From Bacillota bacterium (lineage in GTDB: Bacteria; Bacillota; Clostridia; Lachnospirales; Lachnospiraceae), in contig JAEZKL010000181.1 in NCBI GenBank assembly GCA_023415475.1, forward strand, positions 1 to 21,032: a DNA stretch of 21,032 bases. The letters run 5' to 3'. The notes below the pieces were generated by a model. The model did no database searches. It was given only the letters and a program-made list of their open reading frames with translations, and was not told where the DNA came from. The translations under genes were made by a program, and so were the position numbers. The stretch's first letter is position 1. Each line of letters opens with the position of its first letter. Shown piece by piece: positions 1 through 7,975 of the stretch.

Positions 1-8
1 TGGATCTT

Positions 9-518
9 ATGAATTATTTTCGCATGCTATGGGAGCAGCACATAGTGTGGACGAGAATGGCAGTTATAGGGTTGGTTCATCAGCTACCGGAAACAGACCT
101 GATATTACAGAGGCTGCTTCGTAATGCGACTGATTTTTCGAATGCTTTAGCACCCTTTTATGGTGAAGAGGTAGCAAGAGAATTCGCAAGATTATTTACG
201 GAGCATATTACAATCGCTGCAGAGATTGTCCGAGCAATTATGGCAGGAGATAATAATGCAGTAACAGAGGCAGATCGCAGATGGCGTGAAAATGCAGATC
301 AGATTGCAGCTTTCCTTGCAAGTATCAATCCTTATTGGAATGAAGATGATTGGAGTGCAATGCTTTATGAACATCTTGATTTATTAAGTACTAATATAGA
401 GGATATGATAGCTCAGAATTACCAGGAAAGCATTAACGGCTTCGACCAGGTCGAGATGCAAGCGCTTGAGATGGCTGATATGATGGCCGAAGGCGTGGCA
501 ATGCAATTTCCGGGCTGA
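9..518 (+). CDS. Uncharacterised helical protein, about 169 aa
   Basis: Function unknown. The protein is predicted mostly alpha-helical and acidic, with no signal peptide or membrane segment. Near the N-terminus it has LWEQHIVWTRM, then LLRNATDF, ALAPFYG, and a conserved-looking INPYW around residue 105, ending in a helix rich in Met, Glu and Ala. From memory, similar clostridial proteins of this length exist and sometimes carry an 'acetylglutamate kinase' label. Nothing here resembles that kinase fold (no glycine-rich nucleotide loop), so I do not transfer the name. The frame is open to the window edge, so ATG at 9 may not be the true start and the ribosome binding site would lie largely outside. 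A weak 4-bp stem (GAGC/GCTC, about 543-560) before TTTTAT may act in termination. Confidence 0.7.
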   Translation: MNYFRMLWEQHIVWTRMAVIGLVHQLPETDLILQRLLRNATDFSNALAPFYGEEVAREFARLFTEHITIAAEIVRAIMAGDNNAVTEADRRWRENADQIAAFLASINPYWNEDDWSAMLYEHLDLLSTNIEDMIAQNYQESINGFDQVEMQALEMADMMAEGVAMQFPG

Positions 519-587
519 TTTGCTACTGACAAACGCATCCCGGAGCTCAATAGTGCTCGTTTTATATTCAAATAAAAACCAATTTTT

Positions 588-617
588 TTGTTAGTATTAA
601 TATGCATGAATTATATT
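588..617 (+). promoter_or_regulatory. Possible sigma-A promoter of the DUF1540 gene
   Basis: TTGTTA (588-593) and TATATT (612-617) are separated by 18 bp and lie about 60 bp upstream of the DUF1540 start. The -35 box is imperfect, so this is a tentative call. Confidence 0.3.
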
Positions 618-678
618 ACCTCTGCAAACAATAATAGCGTAATCGTCACTACGAATTAGAATGTTTGGAGGAATAACT

Positions 679-858
679 ATGTCAATTAGAAAAATGGATA
701 AACCGAATGAAGGCATTAAGTGTGTCGTTAATACTTGCGAGTACTATATGAACGGAGATCACTGTTCAGCAGAACAGATTCAGGTTGAACCCAGAAATGC
801 AAAGGGATCCGATGAGACGGATTGCTCTACCTTTATATCGAAGGATAAAACATTCTAG
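679..858 (+). CDS. Small Cys-rich DUF1540 domain protein
   Basis: A 59-aa protein of unknown function matching the DUF1540 pattern. Cysteines fall at residues 15, 20, 29 and 49 in the arrangement C-VVNT-C-EYY, HCSA, and DCSTF near the C-terminus. The four cysteines suggest a metal-binding or disulfide-knotted fold (inference). Family members are common in Clostridia. ATG at 679 is chosen over the in-frame ATG at 661 because a good ribosome binding site (GGAGG, about 665-669) stands at proper distance before 679 and none precedes 661. It is monocistronic, with a hairpin terminator about 25 bp downstream. Confidence 0.85.
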   Translation: MSIRKMDKPNEGIKCVVNTCEYYMNGDHCSAEQIQVEPRNAKGSDETDCSTFISKDKTF

Positions 859-883
859 AACAAACTGGTCATAAAAAGAGAAG

Positions 884-908
884 CGGTCGCAATATTTGCG
901 ACCGTTTT
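884..908. terminator. Hairpin terminator, probably bidirectional
   Basis: A perfect 9-bp stem, CGGTCGCAA (884-892) and TTGCGACCG (896-904), has a 3-nt loop. On the plus strand TTTT follows; on the minus strand a C/T-rich run ending TCTTTTT follows. It sits between the convergent DUF1540 gene and the leftward permease gene and could end both transcripts. Confidence 0.8.
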
Positions 909-922
909 GCTATAATACATGA

Positions 923-955
923 CAATAGAAAGTTTGCGATGCATGCTTTCTATTG
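923..955. terminator. Second hairpin at the end of the leftward permease gene
   Basis: A 10-bp inverted repeat, CAATAGAAAG (923-932) and CTTTCTATTG (946-955), has a 13-nt loop. It lies directly past the stop codon of the leftward gene. The T-rich flank is on its plus-strand side, so as an intrinsic terminator it would work better for rightward transcription. It may also simply protect the 3' end. Confidence 0.5.
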
Positions 956-958
956 TTA

Positions 959-2023
959 CTATTTTTTAAATAACCGGATCGTACCATCTTCATTTAGCTT
1001 GACAATAATGGTAGCGATGACAGGAAGTATGAGTAATCCCAGGACACCCATTAATTGTGCGCCGATATACATTAGAATTAAGGTTAATATCGGGTGTAAG
1101 CCAATCTGCTGCCCGACAATCCTAGGTTCTATGCTCTGACGAACCACTGTTATGATGATATATAGTAACAGCATTCCGATACCAATCTTCGTATTACCGA
1201 TCACAAGAGAAATAATCGCCCAGGGTAACAATACAGCACCAGTACCAAGAATAGGCATAACATCAATAATCGCGATTAATAATCCAAAGAGGAATGGATT
1301 TGGAATACCCAGGATCCAGAAGCCTAAGGATAGCTCTAAAAAGGTGATAGTTATAATAGCGGAATAGGCACGGATAAATTTTCCTAACGTTCCGATACCG
1401 TTATCCTTGAGCTTTATTAGCATTTCTCTGCGTTCGCCCTTGAACTGTACAGTGAAAAAGCGGGTGATACGGTAATAATCAATAGTAAAGAAGAAAGAGG
1501 AAACAATCGTAAAGATAAAATTGATTAGTAAGGTCGGTAATGAAGTAGCAAATCTTGCAATTGTACCGACAACGGTTGTTGAAGCATCTTTCAGGAAATT
1601 AAAGATAGAATCATTGATATTATCAAGGAAATCCTGAAGATAACCTTCCAGTCCCGGAAAATGAACCATAACGTTATCGATTACCTGCTCAATTGCAGGA
1701 AGTACGGTATTTTCATACAGCTCAGGCAAGCTATAAAACAGATTGCTTAAGAAGGTATATACCTTAAAACCAATCATACTGGCCAAAAATCCTAATGCGC
1801 CATAAAAAACTATGAGAATAAGAATGGAGATAAGCACCCGATTTATTTTAGTCTTCTTTTGAATGAAATCAATTGGCTTACGAAAGACAACCGCAATGAT
1901 CAAACCGATGACAAAGGGCATTAATAAAGGTAATAGATACTTAATACCTACATATATTAATCCCAAGAGAAAGATAATGTAGACTACATGTATAATAAAT
2001 GCCTTTTGTTTTTCTAAATTCAT
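959..2023 (-). CDS. AI-2E family (YtvI-like) integral membrane permease
   Basis: A 354-aa polytopic membrane protein of the AI-2E transporter family (PF01594 type). Hydrophobic segments lie near residues 10-27, 30-46, 62-88, 150-180, 215-240, 243-275, 280-297 and 315-345. A soluble central part spans roughly 90-150. Family-like motifs are the SFFFTIDYYRI stretch after the central region and DVMPILGTGAVLLPW near residue 255. This last pair resembles sporulation protein YtvI of Bacillus and clostridia, but the family covers many exporters and the substrate cannot be read from sequence. It follows the DUF47 gene by 44 bp on the same strand and may be the last gene of the phosphate transcript. 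The stop codon is TAG. Confidence 0.75.
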   Translation of the reverse strand: MNLEKQKAFIIHVVYIIFLLGLIYVGIKYLLPLLMPFVIGLIIAVVFRKPIDFIQKKTKINRVLISILILIVFYGALGFLASMIGFKVYTFLSNLFYSLPELYENTVLPAIEQVIDNVMVHFPGLEGYLQDFLDNINDSIFNFLKDASTTVVGTIARFATSLPTLLINFIFTIVSSFFFTIDYYRITRFFTVQFKGERREMLIKLKDNGIGTLGKFIRAYSAIITITFLELSLGFWILGIPNPFLFGLLIAIIDVMPILGTGAVLLPWAIISLVIGNTKIGIGMLLLYIIITVVRQSIEPRIVGQQIGLHPILTLILMYIGAQLMGVLGLLILPVIATIIVKLNEDGTIRLFKK

Positions 2024-2067
2024 ATTGGTTCATGCCCTTCCGATTTAGATTATATCCATAGTGTAGG

Positions 2068-2691
2068 TTAGGAGTTCTTCATGACGATGCTCTCTAAGAT
2101 ATCTGCAACATCCTCGCAGTTGTCACAGCACTTTTCAAGACGGTGTAACACTTCTGTCCAGCACATTAACTCAATCGGATCCTTAGAGGTGTGGTAAAGA
2201 TTACGCATTGAATCTACATATAATGCGTCGCCATCTTCCTCCAGACGGTTAATTTCGATGATCTTATCGCGAAGCTTCTTGGAGGATTTGAAATTCTTGA
2301 ATTCCTCAAGTGCCTCATCCAGTGCCTTACAGCATTGAACAATTAACTGGGTGAACTTTAAGATCTCCGGACGGATTGACTGAATATTAAACATATCGAT
2401 GTAAATAAGTACATCTTCTACGGAGTCAGTTACATCATCGATCTCCTGCGTAAGTGAAGTGATATCCTCACGCTCAATCGGAGGAAGGAATTCCTTCACC
2501 AATCTGTTCATAATATCATGCTTAGCAATATCTGCATTATGTTCAATGGCATGAGCTTCCGTAACTTTTCCTGTTATAAAATTAGGATCAAAATTCTTCA
2601 AGGTCTCATTCAGGCTGATAGCTAAGTTGTAAGAGAACTTTGAAAGATTTGCAAACGCGTCAAAATAATTGTAATCACTTTTTCTGGCCAT
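2068..2691 (-). CDS. DUF47/PhoU-like phosphate transport regulator
   Basis: A 207-aa cytoplasmic protein of the DUF47 (TIGR00153-like) family, distant relatives of PhoU that accompany Pit transporters. It is predicted as a bundle of long helices with acidic, potentially metal-binding stretches. These are EHNADIAKHDI (about 48-58), the run around EIDDVTDSVEDV (about 83-94), NRLEEDGD (about 148-155) and a C-terminal CCDNCEDVADI. The start ATG is preceded on the minus strand by AAAGGAAG at good distance. It is 22 bp downstream of the Pit gene, so the two are almost certainly cotranscribed. By family context it likely modulates phosphate uptake or signals phosphate status to the transporter. Confidence 0.88.
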   Translation of the reverse strand: MARKSDYNYFDAFANLSKFSYNLAISLNETLKNFDPNFITGKVTEAHAIEHNADIAKHDIMNRLVKEFLPPIEREDITSLTQEIDDVTDSVEDVLIYIDMFNIQSIRPEILKFTQLIVQCCKALDEALEEFKNFKSSKKLRDKIIEINRLEEDGDALYVDSMRNLYHTSKDPIELMCWTEVLHRLEKCCDNCEDVADILESIVMKNS

Positions 2692-2713
2692 TTCAATATA
2701 CTTCCTTTCTTAT

Positions 2714-3763
2714 TTAGAATATTTTCATAAATATATAAGACATTATAAATCCTAACAGACCGCATCCGGGGAAGGTTAATATCCAAGCAGCTACCATCTC
2801 TTTAACAACACTCCAATTTACGCTCGACATTCTCTTAGCAGCACCAACACCCATAATAGCGGTAGTCTTTGTATGAGTAGTACTTACAGGAATACCTAAG
2901 GTAGAAGCCAGCAAAAGACAGATTGCTCCGGCTGCATCAGCGGCAAAACCTTGAGGCTTACCAAGCTTTACCATACCCATACCAACCGTTTTGATGATTT
3001 TGTATCCACCGATCGAAGTACCAAGAGCCATAACCACCGAGCAAAGGATCATAAGCCAGTAAGGGATATTGAATTCTGTAATATTACCCTGGCCTTTTGC
3101 CAGAAATACACCGAGCATGAATACTCCCATGAATTTCTGTCCATCCTGTGCTCCATGCATGAAGGCCATAGCGGCACCACCTGCAATCTGAGCTTTTTGA
3201 AAAAATTTGCTCGTCTTACGCTTATCCATATCCTTGCATATAATATTAATGACTTTTATCACAATATAACCAATTCCAAAGCCTAGAATGGAGGATAAAA
3301 ACAAACCATAAATAACCTTAATCCATTCTTGACCATTGATACCTTGTCCACCCTGAAGTGCGATTGCGGCACCGGAAACACCGGCGATTAGTGCGTGCGA
3401 TTCACTGGTCGGGATACCAAATGCCCAAGCAGCAGTTGCCCATACTACAATTGCAAATAAAGCAGCACACAGTGCAATCAATGCTAATTTGGGATCGTCA
3501 CCGAAGTCAACCATATTATAGATGGTTTGAGCTACGGCCTTACTGACCATAGTCATTACAAATACACCAAGAAAATTACATACGGCTGCCATGATTATGG
3601 CATTCCTGGGACTAATGGATCTGGTTGAGACACAGGTAGCTATGGCATTCGGTGCATCAGTCCATCCATTCACAAGAATAACACCAAGTACAAGAACAAC
3701 TGTGATTAACAAGGCAGGATTTGATGTCAGCTGCTTTAAAAACTCAGTGAAAACTATTGTCAT
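2714..3763 (-). CDS. pit: Inorganic phosphate transporter, Pit family
   Basis: A 349-aa low-affinity phosphate transporter of the PiT family (PF01384) in the cell membrane. The two inverted PiT signatures are present. Near the N-terminus, GWTDAPNAIATC (Asp36, Asn39) is followed by a second part around GIPTSESHALIAG. Near the C-terminus GIPVSTTHTKTTAIMG occurs. About ten hydrophobic segments alternate with short loops. The frame is open up to 3856, but ATG at 3763 is preferred. On the minus strand it follows AGGAGGCGCTATT, a strong ribosome binding site, and the protein then begins in the usual family position. The gene heads a leftward cluster with the DUF47 partner. Pit proteins usually move metal-phosphate with protons or sodium; which applies here is not visible. 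Confidence 0.92.
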   Translation of the reverse strand: MTIVFTEFLKQLTSNPALLITVVLVLGVILVNGWTDAPNAIATCVSTRSISPRNAIIMAAVCNFLGVFVMTMVSKAVAQTIYNMVDFGDDPKLALIALCAALFAIVVWATAAWAFGIPTSESHALIAGVSGAAIALQGGQGINGQEWIKVIYGLFLSSILGFGIGYIVIKVINIICKDMDKRKTSKFFQKAQIAGGAAMAFMHGAQDGQKFMGVFMLGVFLAKGQGNITEFNIPYWLMILCSVVMALGTSIGGYKIIKTVGMGMVKLGKPQGFAADAAGAICLLLASTLGIPVSTTHTKTTAIMGVGAAKRMSSVNWSVVKEMVAAWILTFPGCGLLGFIMSYIFMKIF

Positions 3764-3906
3764 AATAGCGCCTCCTATAACTCCTCTTAATTTTGAACAT
3801 AATAAAACATTATAATCAATCATAAAAATCTTAACACGAATAAATAACATAAGCAATGATAATTTATACTAAATAATCATGAAAATAACTTAGATTTTAT
3901 CTCGAA

Positions 3907-3954
3907 TTCACACGAATTTGATAAAATTTACACGAATTTTACACGAAATTTACA
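3907..3954 (+). promoter_or_regulatory. Phased direct repeats TTNACACGAA, Pho-box-like
   Basis: TTCACACGAA (3907), TTTACACGAA (3927 and 3938) and TTTACATAC (3949) form a cluster; the last three start exactly 11 bp apart. A weaker TTGATA lies at 3918, also 11 bp from the first copy. A further TTAACACGAA sits at 3831. Hexamers of the TTNACA type at 11-bp spacing are what Bacillus PhoP binds, so with pit next door a phosphate-response operator is a reasonable inference. The hexamers read toward ilvD, not toward pit, which in Bacillus is more typical of repression of the oppositely oriented gene. The extra conserved CGAA is not part of the PhoP consensus. Confidence 0.5.
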
Positions 3955-4107
3955 TACCTCCTTCAGCACATGTAATATATTTACTCCTCTTATAGGATGG
4001 CCTATTTTTGCTAGTTTATCACCAGGTATTCGTTGAAGTAATGGTAGCTATAAATTGAGAGAATATTTATGAATATTTGTGGAAAAAAATCCATTATAAT
4101 TTGAAAT

Positions 4108-4135
4108 TTGACATTGCTTTTTGCAATGAAATACT
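4108..4135 (+). promoter_or_regulatory. Candidate ilvD promoter with overlapping inverted repeat
   Basis: TTGACA (4108-4113) is followed after 16 bp by AATACT (4130-4135), a weak -10. CATTGC (4112-4117) and GCAATG (4123-4128) form a perfect 6-bp inverted repeat across the spacer, an operator-like position. GCAATG recurs at about 4161. The start would leave a leader of roughly 160 nt before ilvD. A second candidate -10, TATAAT at 4271-4276, lacks a convincing -35 box. Confidence 0.4.
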
Positions 4136-4302
4136 TTAATATATACTGTACTACTTTAAAGCAATGCATATATAGAGTTAATGAATTATGTGCTGCTGCC
4201 CAAATTCTAGATTCATTGGCAGCATGAATATTAGTATAACGAATAAATATAAACTCTATTACACGAGCAGTATAATAATAGGAAGAAAAGGTGGTTAAGA
4301 GG

Positions 4303-5976
4303 ATGAGAAGTGATGCAGTTAAATCAGGAATGGCACAAGCACCCCATCGGTCATTGTTTAATGCACTGGGATATACAAAAGAGGAGTTGAGAAAGCCGTT
4401 AATCGGTATTGTAAGCTCCTATAATGAGATTGTACCCGGCCATATGAACCTAGATAAGATTGTAGATGCCGTCAAGCTGGGTGTCGCTATGGCAGGCGGA
4501 ACACCGATCGTTTTTCCGGCTATCGCTGTATGTGATGGTATTGCTATGGGACATCAGGGTATGAAATATTCATTGGTCACCAGAGATCTGATCGCTGACT
4601 CTACGGAAGCGATGGCAATGGCTCATCAGTTTGACGCATTGGTTATGGTACCGAATTGTGATAAGAACGTACCCGGACTGCTTATGGCAGCGGCAAGGCT
4701 CAATATTCCGACCATCTTTGTCAGTGGCGGTCCTATGCTGGCGGGTCGTGTCAACGGCAGCAAGACAAGTCTTTCCTCCCTATTTGAAGCGGTAGGTGCT
4801 TATAGTGCCGGAACAATGACGGAAGAAGAGGTAGAGGAATATGAGAATAAGGCATGTGCAACCTGCGGCTCCTGCTCAGGAATGTACACGGCTAACTCCA
4901 TGAACTGCCTTACGGAAGTAATCGGTATGGGATTACAAGGAAACGGAACAATTCCGGCCGTGTATTCCGAGAGAATTCGTCTGGCAAAGCATGCCGGTAT
5001 GAAGATTATGGAATTATTAGAAAAGGACATCAAACCAAGAGATATCATGAGTAAGGAAGCCTTCATGAATGCACTGACTGTGGATATGGCATTAGGCTGC
5101 TCGACGAATACGATGCTTCATCTTCCTGCAATAGCACATGAGGTTGGTTTTGATTTGAATATCGATATAGCAAATGAAGTGAGTGCTAAAACTCCAAATC
5201 TATGTCATCTGGCACCTGCCGGTCATACATATATGGAGGATCTGAACGAAGCGGGTGGCGTATACGCTGTAATGAATGAATTGAGTAAGCGAAATCTACT
5301 GAACCTGGACCTTATCACTGCAACGGGCAAGACTGTAGGAGAGAATATAAAGAATTGCAGAAATATGGATCCCGAGGTCATCCGTCCGATTGAAAATCCT
5401 TATAGTGAGACCGGTGGAATAGCCATCCTTAAGGGTAACCTTGCTCCGGACTCCGGTGTGGTGAAGCGTTCTGCCGTTGCACCCGAGATGCTAAAGCACT
5501 CCGGCCCGGCCAGAGTATTTGACTGTGAAGAGGATGCAATCGAAGCGATTAAGAACGGAAAGATTGTTAAGGGTGATGTAGTGGTCATTCGATATGAGGG
5601 ACCAAAGGGTGGACCCGGTATGAGAGAGATGCTCAACCCGACCAGTGCGATTATGGGTATGGGTCTTGGCTCCAGTGTAGCACTGATTACCGATGGACGC
5701 TTCTCCGGTGCCTCCAGAGGGGCCTGCATTGGTCATGTATCTCCGGAAGCAGCGGTAGGCGGTAATATTGCACTGATTGAAGAGGGGGATATGATCGATA
5801 TCGATATTAACGCTAACTCACTTAATTTTAGAGTGTCTGAGGAAGAGCTTGCAGCAAGAAGAGAGAAATGGCAGCCTAGAGAGCCGAAGATTACGACAGG
5901 ATATCTGTCACGTTATGTGGCAATGGTAACCAGTGGTAACCGTGGTGCAATCCTGGAGGTACCCAAAGCGAAATAA
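4303..5976 (+). CDS. ilvD: Dihydroxy-acid dehydratase
   Basis: A 557-aa enzyme converting 2,3-dihydroxy-isovalerate and -methylvalerate to the 2-keto acids in valine, leucine and isoleucine synthesis. Cluster-binding cysteines are visible at Cys119 (PNCDKN) and Cys191 (CGSCSGMYTANSMN); the C-terminal GRFSGASRG motif is present. At the place where oxygen-stable [2Fe-2S] enzymes have a third Cys, this protein has Gly in NEIVPGHMNL. That resembles the oxygen-labile [4Fe-4S] type such as E. coli IlvD and suits an anaerobe. ATG at 4303 is chosen over GTG at 4291: AGGTGG precedes it by 8 nt and the MRSD N-terminus is typical. Length is normal. ilvB follows after 117 bp. Confidence 0.96.
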   Translation: MRSDAVKSGMAQAPHRSLFNALGYTKEELRKPLIGIVSSYNEIVPGHMNLDKIVDAVKLGVAMAGGTPIVFPAIAVCDGIAMGHQGMKYSLVTRDLIADSTEAMAMAHQFDALVMVPNCDKNVPGLLMAAARLNIPTIFVSGGPMLAGRVNGSKTSLSSLFEAVGAYSAGTMTEEEVEEYENKACATCGSCSGMYTANSMNCLTEVIGMGLQGNGTIPAVYSERIRLAKHAGMKIMELLEKDIKPRDIMSKEAFMNALTVDMALGCSTNTMLHLPAIAHEVGFDLNIDIANEVSAKTPNLCHLAPAGHTYMEDLNEAGGVYAVMNELSKRNLLNLDLITATGKTVGENIKNCRNMDPEVIRPIENPYSETGGIAILKGNLAPDSGVVKRSAVAPEMLKHSGPARVFDCEEDAIEAIKNGKIVKGDVVVIRYEGPKGGPGMREMLNPTSAIMGMGLGSSVALITDGRFSGASRGACIGHVSPEAAVGGNIALIEEGDMIDIDINANSLNFRVSEEELAARREKWQPREPKITTGYLSRYVAMVTSGNRGAILEVPKAK

Positions 5977-6093
5977 TACATGATATCGTTATGACTATCA
6001 TAGAGTCATCAAGGTATCCATGATCTAAAATAATGAAGCAAGACGGTAACTACGAAAGGATGACTGCCACGAAGTGGCGGATTGGAGGAATCA

Positions 6094-7776
6094 ATGGAAA
6101 TAACAGGAGCGCAGATTGTAATCGAATGTTTGAAAGAGCAAGGCGTGGATACTGTCTTTGGGTATCCGGGTGGTACGATATTAAACATTTATGATGAATT
6201 ATATAAGCATAGCGATGAAATCTTACATATTCTGACCTCTCACGAACAGGGAGCGTCCCATGCGGCGGATGGATATGCAAGAGCAACCGGTAAGGTTGGA
6301 GTATGCTTCGCTACTTCCGGTCCCGGATCAACGAATCTGGTTACCGGTATTGCTACAGCATATATGGATAGTGTTCCGATGGTAGCGATTACTGCTAATG
6401 TTGCAGTAAATCTATTAGGCAGAGACTCCTTCCAGGAGATAGATATTGCTGGCGTTACCATGCCGATTACGAAGCACAACTATATCGTAAAGGATGTAAC
6501 CAAATTAGCTGATACCATTCGTAAAGCCTTTCGTATTGCGAATTCCGGAAGACCCGGTCCCGTACTGGTGGATATTACAAAGGATGTAACTGCAGCAAAG
6601 ACAAAATATACGAAGGTAGAACCGGAAGTAATTCACCGCAAGACAGATGAGATTACCGAACATGATCTGGTGAATGCTGTGGAAATGATTAAGCACTCCA
6701 AAAAACCTTTCATCTTTGTCGGCGGAGGTGCTGTTATCTCCGAGGCCCATGATGAGTTAAGGGAATTCGTAGATAAGGTGGATGCACCTGTTACAGATAC
6801 CCTGATGGGAAAGGGTGCTTTCGATGGAACCGATAACCGATATACCGGAATGATTGGTATGCATGGAACAAAAGCAGCCAATCTCGGTGTTACTGAATGT
6901 GATCTGTTGATCACCATAGGAGCCAGATTCTCAGACCGTGTAACCGGTAATGCCAAGAAGTTCGCCAAGAATGCGAAGATCTTGCATATTGATATTGATC
7001 CGGCGGAGATAAATAAGAATGTAGCTACCTATTATAGTATCATCGGCGATATCAAAGAGGTTCTGACTATATTGAACCAGCGTCTTGAGCAGCAGAAACA
7101 TAAGGAATGGCTGGAGCATGTCAATTCCCTGCAGGAAAAATTCCCGTTACAGTATAATAAGGAAATGTTAACCGGTCCATACATTTTAGAAAAGCTGTAT
7201 GAGCTTACAGACGGAGATGCGATTATTACAACCGAGGTTGGTCAGCATCAAATGTGGTCTGCACAGTTTTTTAAATATAAGCTTCCAAGAACCTTCATTA
7301 CCTCCGGTGGTTTAGGAACGATGGGATACGGACTTGGTGCATGCATCGGTGCCAAAGTAGGTATGCCGGATAAGAAGGTAATTAATATCGCCGGTGATGG
7401 CTGCTTTAGAATGAACATGAACGAGATAGCAACCGCAACTCGTTATAATATTCCAATCATAGAGATTATCTTTAATAACCATGTTCTTGGAATGGTTCGT
7501 CAATGGCAGACCCTATTCTATGATAAGAGATACTCTAATACGAACCTTCGGGATAAAGTGGATTTCGTGAAGCTGGCAGAAGCCATGGGAGCTAAGGCAT
7601 ACCGCATCACAAATAAAGATGAGGTTGAACCTATACTGAAGGAAGTGCTGGCATTGAACGAACCTGTATTAGTAGAATGCATCATTGACAGCGATGATAA
7701 GGTATGGCCGATGGTTGCACCGGGAGCCGCTATTGAGGATGTTTTTACCGAGGAAGACTTAAAGAATAAGCAGTAA
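6094..7776 (+). CDS. ilvB: Acetolactate synthase large (catalytic) subunit
   Basis: A 560-aa thiamine-diphosphate and FAD enzyme that condenses two pyruvates to acetolactate, or pyruvate with 2-ketobutyrate. It has the expected three domains. The N-terminal pyrimidine-binding part has catalytic Glu51 in LTSHEQGASHAADGYA, followed by SGPGSTN. The central part is Rossmann-like. The C-terminal PP-binding part has GDG (434-436) closing with NN about 26 residues on. ATG at 6094 follows TTGGAGGAATCA, which contains a strong ribosome binding site, so the in-frame TTG at 6082 is rejected. No regulatory subunit (ilvN) follows; the next gene is serC behind its own promoter. The biosynthetic rather than catabolic type is inferred from the ilvD partner and length. 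Confidence 0.93.
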   Translation: MEITGAQIVIECLKEQGVDTVFGYPGGTILNIYDELYKHSDEILHILTSHEQGASHAADGYARATGKVGVCFATSGPGSTNLVTGIATAYMDSVPMVAITANVAVNLLGRDSFQEIDIAGVTMPITKHNYIVKDVTKLADTIRKAFRIANSGRPGPVLVDITKDVTAAKTKYTKVEPEVIHRKTDEITEHDLVNAVEMIKHSKKPFIFVGGGAVISEAHDELREFVDKVDAPVTDTLMGKGAFDGTDNRYTGMIGMHGTKAANLGVTECDLLITIGARFSDRVTGNAKKFAKNAKILHIDIDPAEINKNVATYYSIIGDIKEVLTILNQRLEQQKHKEWLEHVNSLQEKFPLQYNKEMLTGPYILEKLYELTDGDAIITTEVGQHQMWSAQFFKYKLPRTFITSGGLGTMGYGLGACIGAKVGMPDKKVINIAGDGCFRMNMNEIATATRYNIPIIEIIFNNHVLGMVRQWQTLFYDKRYSNTNLRDKVDFVKLAEAMGAKAYRITNKDEVEPILKEVLALNEPVLVECIIDSDDKVWPMVAPGAAIEDVFTEEDLKNKQ

Positions 7777-7789
7777 TCATAGTATGATG

Positions 7790-7883
7790 TAACAGTTTAG
7801 CCCTACAAATTTTTTACACGATATGAAAAGATAAGCAAGCTTTCTCCTTCCTATCGTGTAAAAATTTTATGGCTAAATTGTTA
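7790..7883. terminator. Long imperfect hairpin after ilvB
   Basis: Arms 7790-7823 and 7852-7883 pair nearly throughout: AACAGTTTAGCC with GGCTAAATTGTT, and TTTTTACACGATA with TATCGTGTAAAAA. A few mismatches and unequal T-runs interrupt the middle. The 28-nt loop contains AAGCAAGCTT. No clear U-tract follows, so it may be a terminator, an RNA-stabilising 3' structure, or a small mobile or repetitive palindrome. Confidence 0.6.
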
Positions 7884-7919
7884 TAAGATTATCTTATTTT
7901 TCATATAACAACAAAGTAA

Positions 7920-7975
7920 TTGACAAAAAAATAACAGGGTTTTATAATGAACATAACACTTTACTAGACTAAAGT
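7920..7975 (+). promoter_or_regulatory. Consensus sigma-A promoter of serC with adjacent inverted repeat
   Basis: TTGACA (7920-7925) and TATAAT (7943-7948), both perfect, are 17 bp apart. The start should be near 7955, about 70 nt before serC. ACTTTA (7958-7963) and TAAAGT (7970-7975) form a 6-bp inverted repeat just at the expected transcription start, an operator-like placement for an unknown repressor. Confidence 0.85.

Larger units (their letters stand above)
3764..4302. other. 539-bp divergent intergenic region, no gene
   Basis: This region separates the leftward pit gene from rightward ilvD. Both strands are stop-rich and I see no protein gene. On the minus strand TATAAT (3814 down to 3809) could be the pit -10, with no convincing -35. 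The centre carries the TTNACACGAA repeat block (3907-3954). The ilvD side carries a TTGACA box with an overlapping inverted repeat (4108-4135) and a 7-bp inverted repeat TGCTGCC/GGCAGCA (4194-4200 and 4218-4224, 17-nt loop) within the likely ilvD leader. No T-box or known riboswitch core was recognised. Confidence 0.7.

Noticed and set aside
3764..3856. N-terminal extension of Pit by 31 residues
   Set aside because: The strong AGGAGG before ATG 3763 and normal family length favour the shorter form.
3960..4302. T-box riboswitch for ilvD
   Set aside because: No AGGGTGGNACCGCG-like antiterminator core or terminator before the gene was found.
6082..6093. TTG start for ilvB
   Set aside because: The ATG at 6094 has GGAGGA at ideal distance, and the TTG lies within that ribosome binding site.
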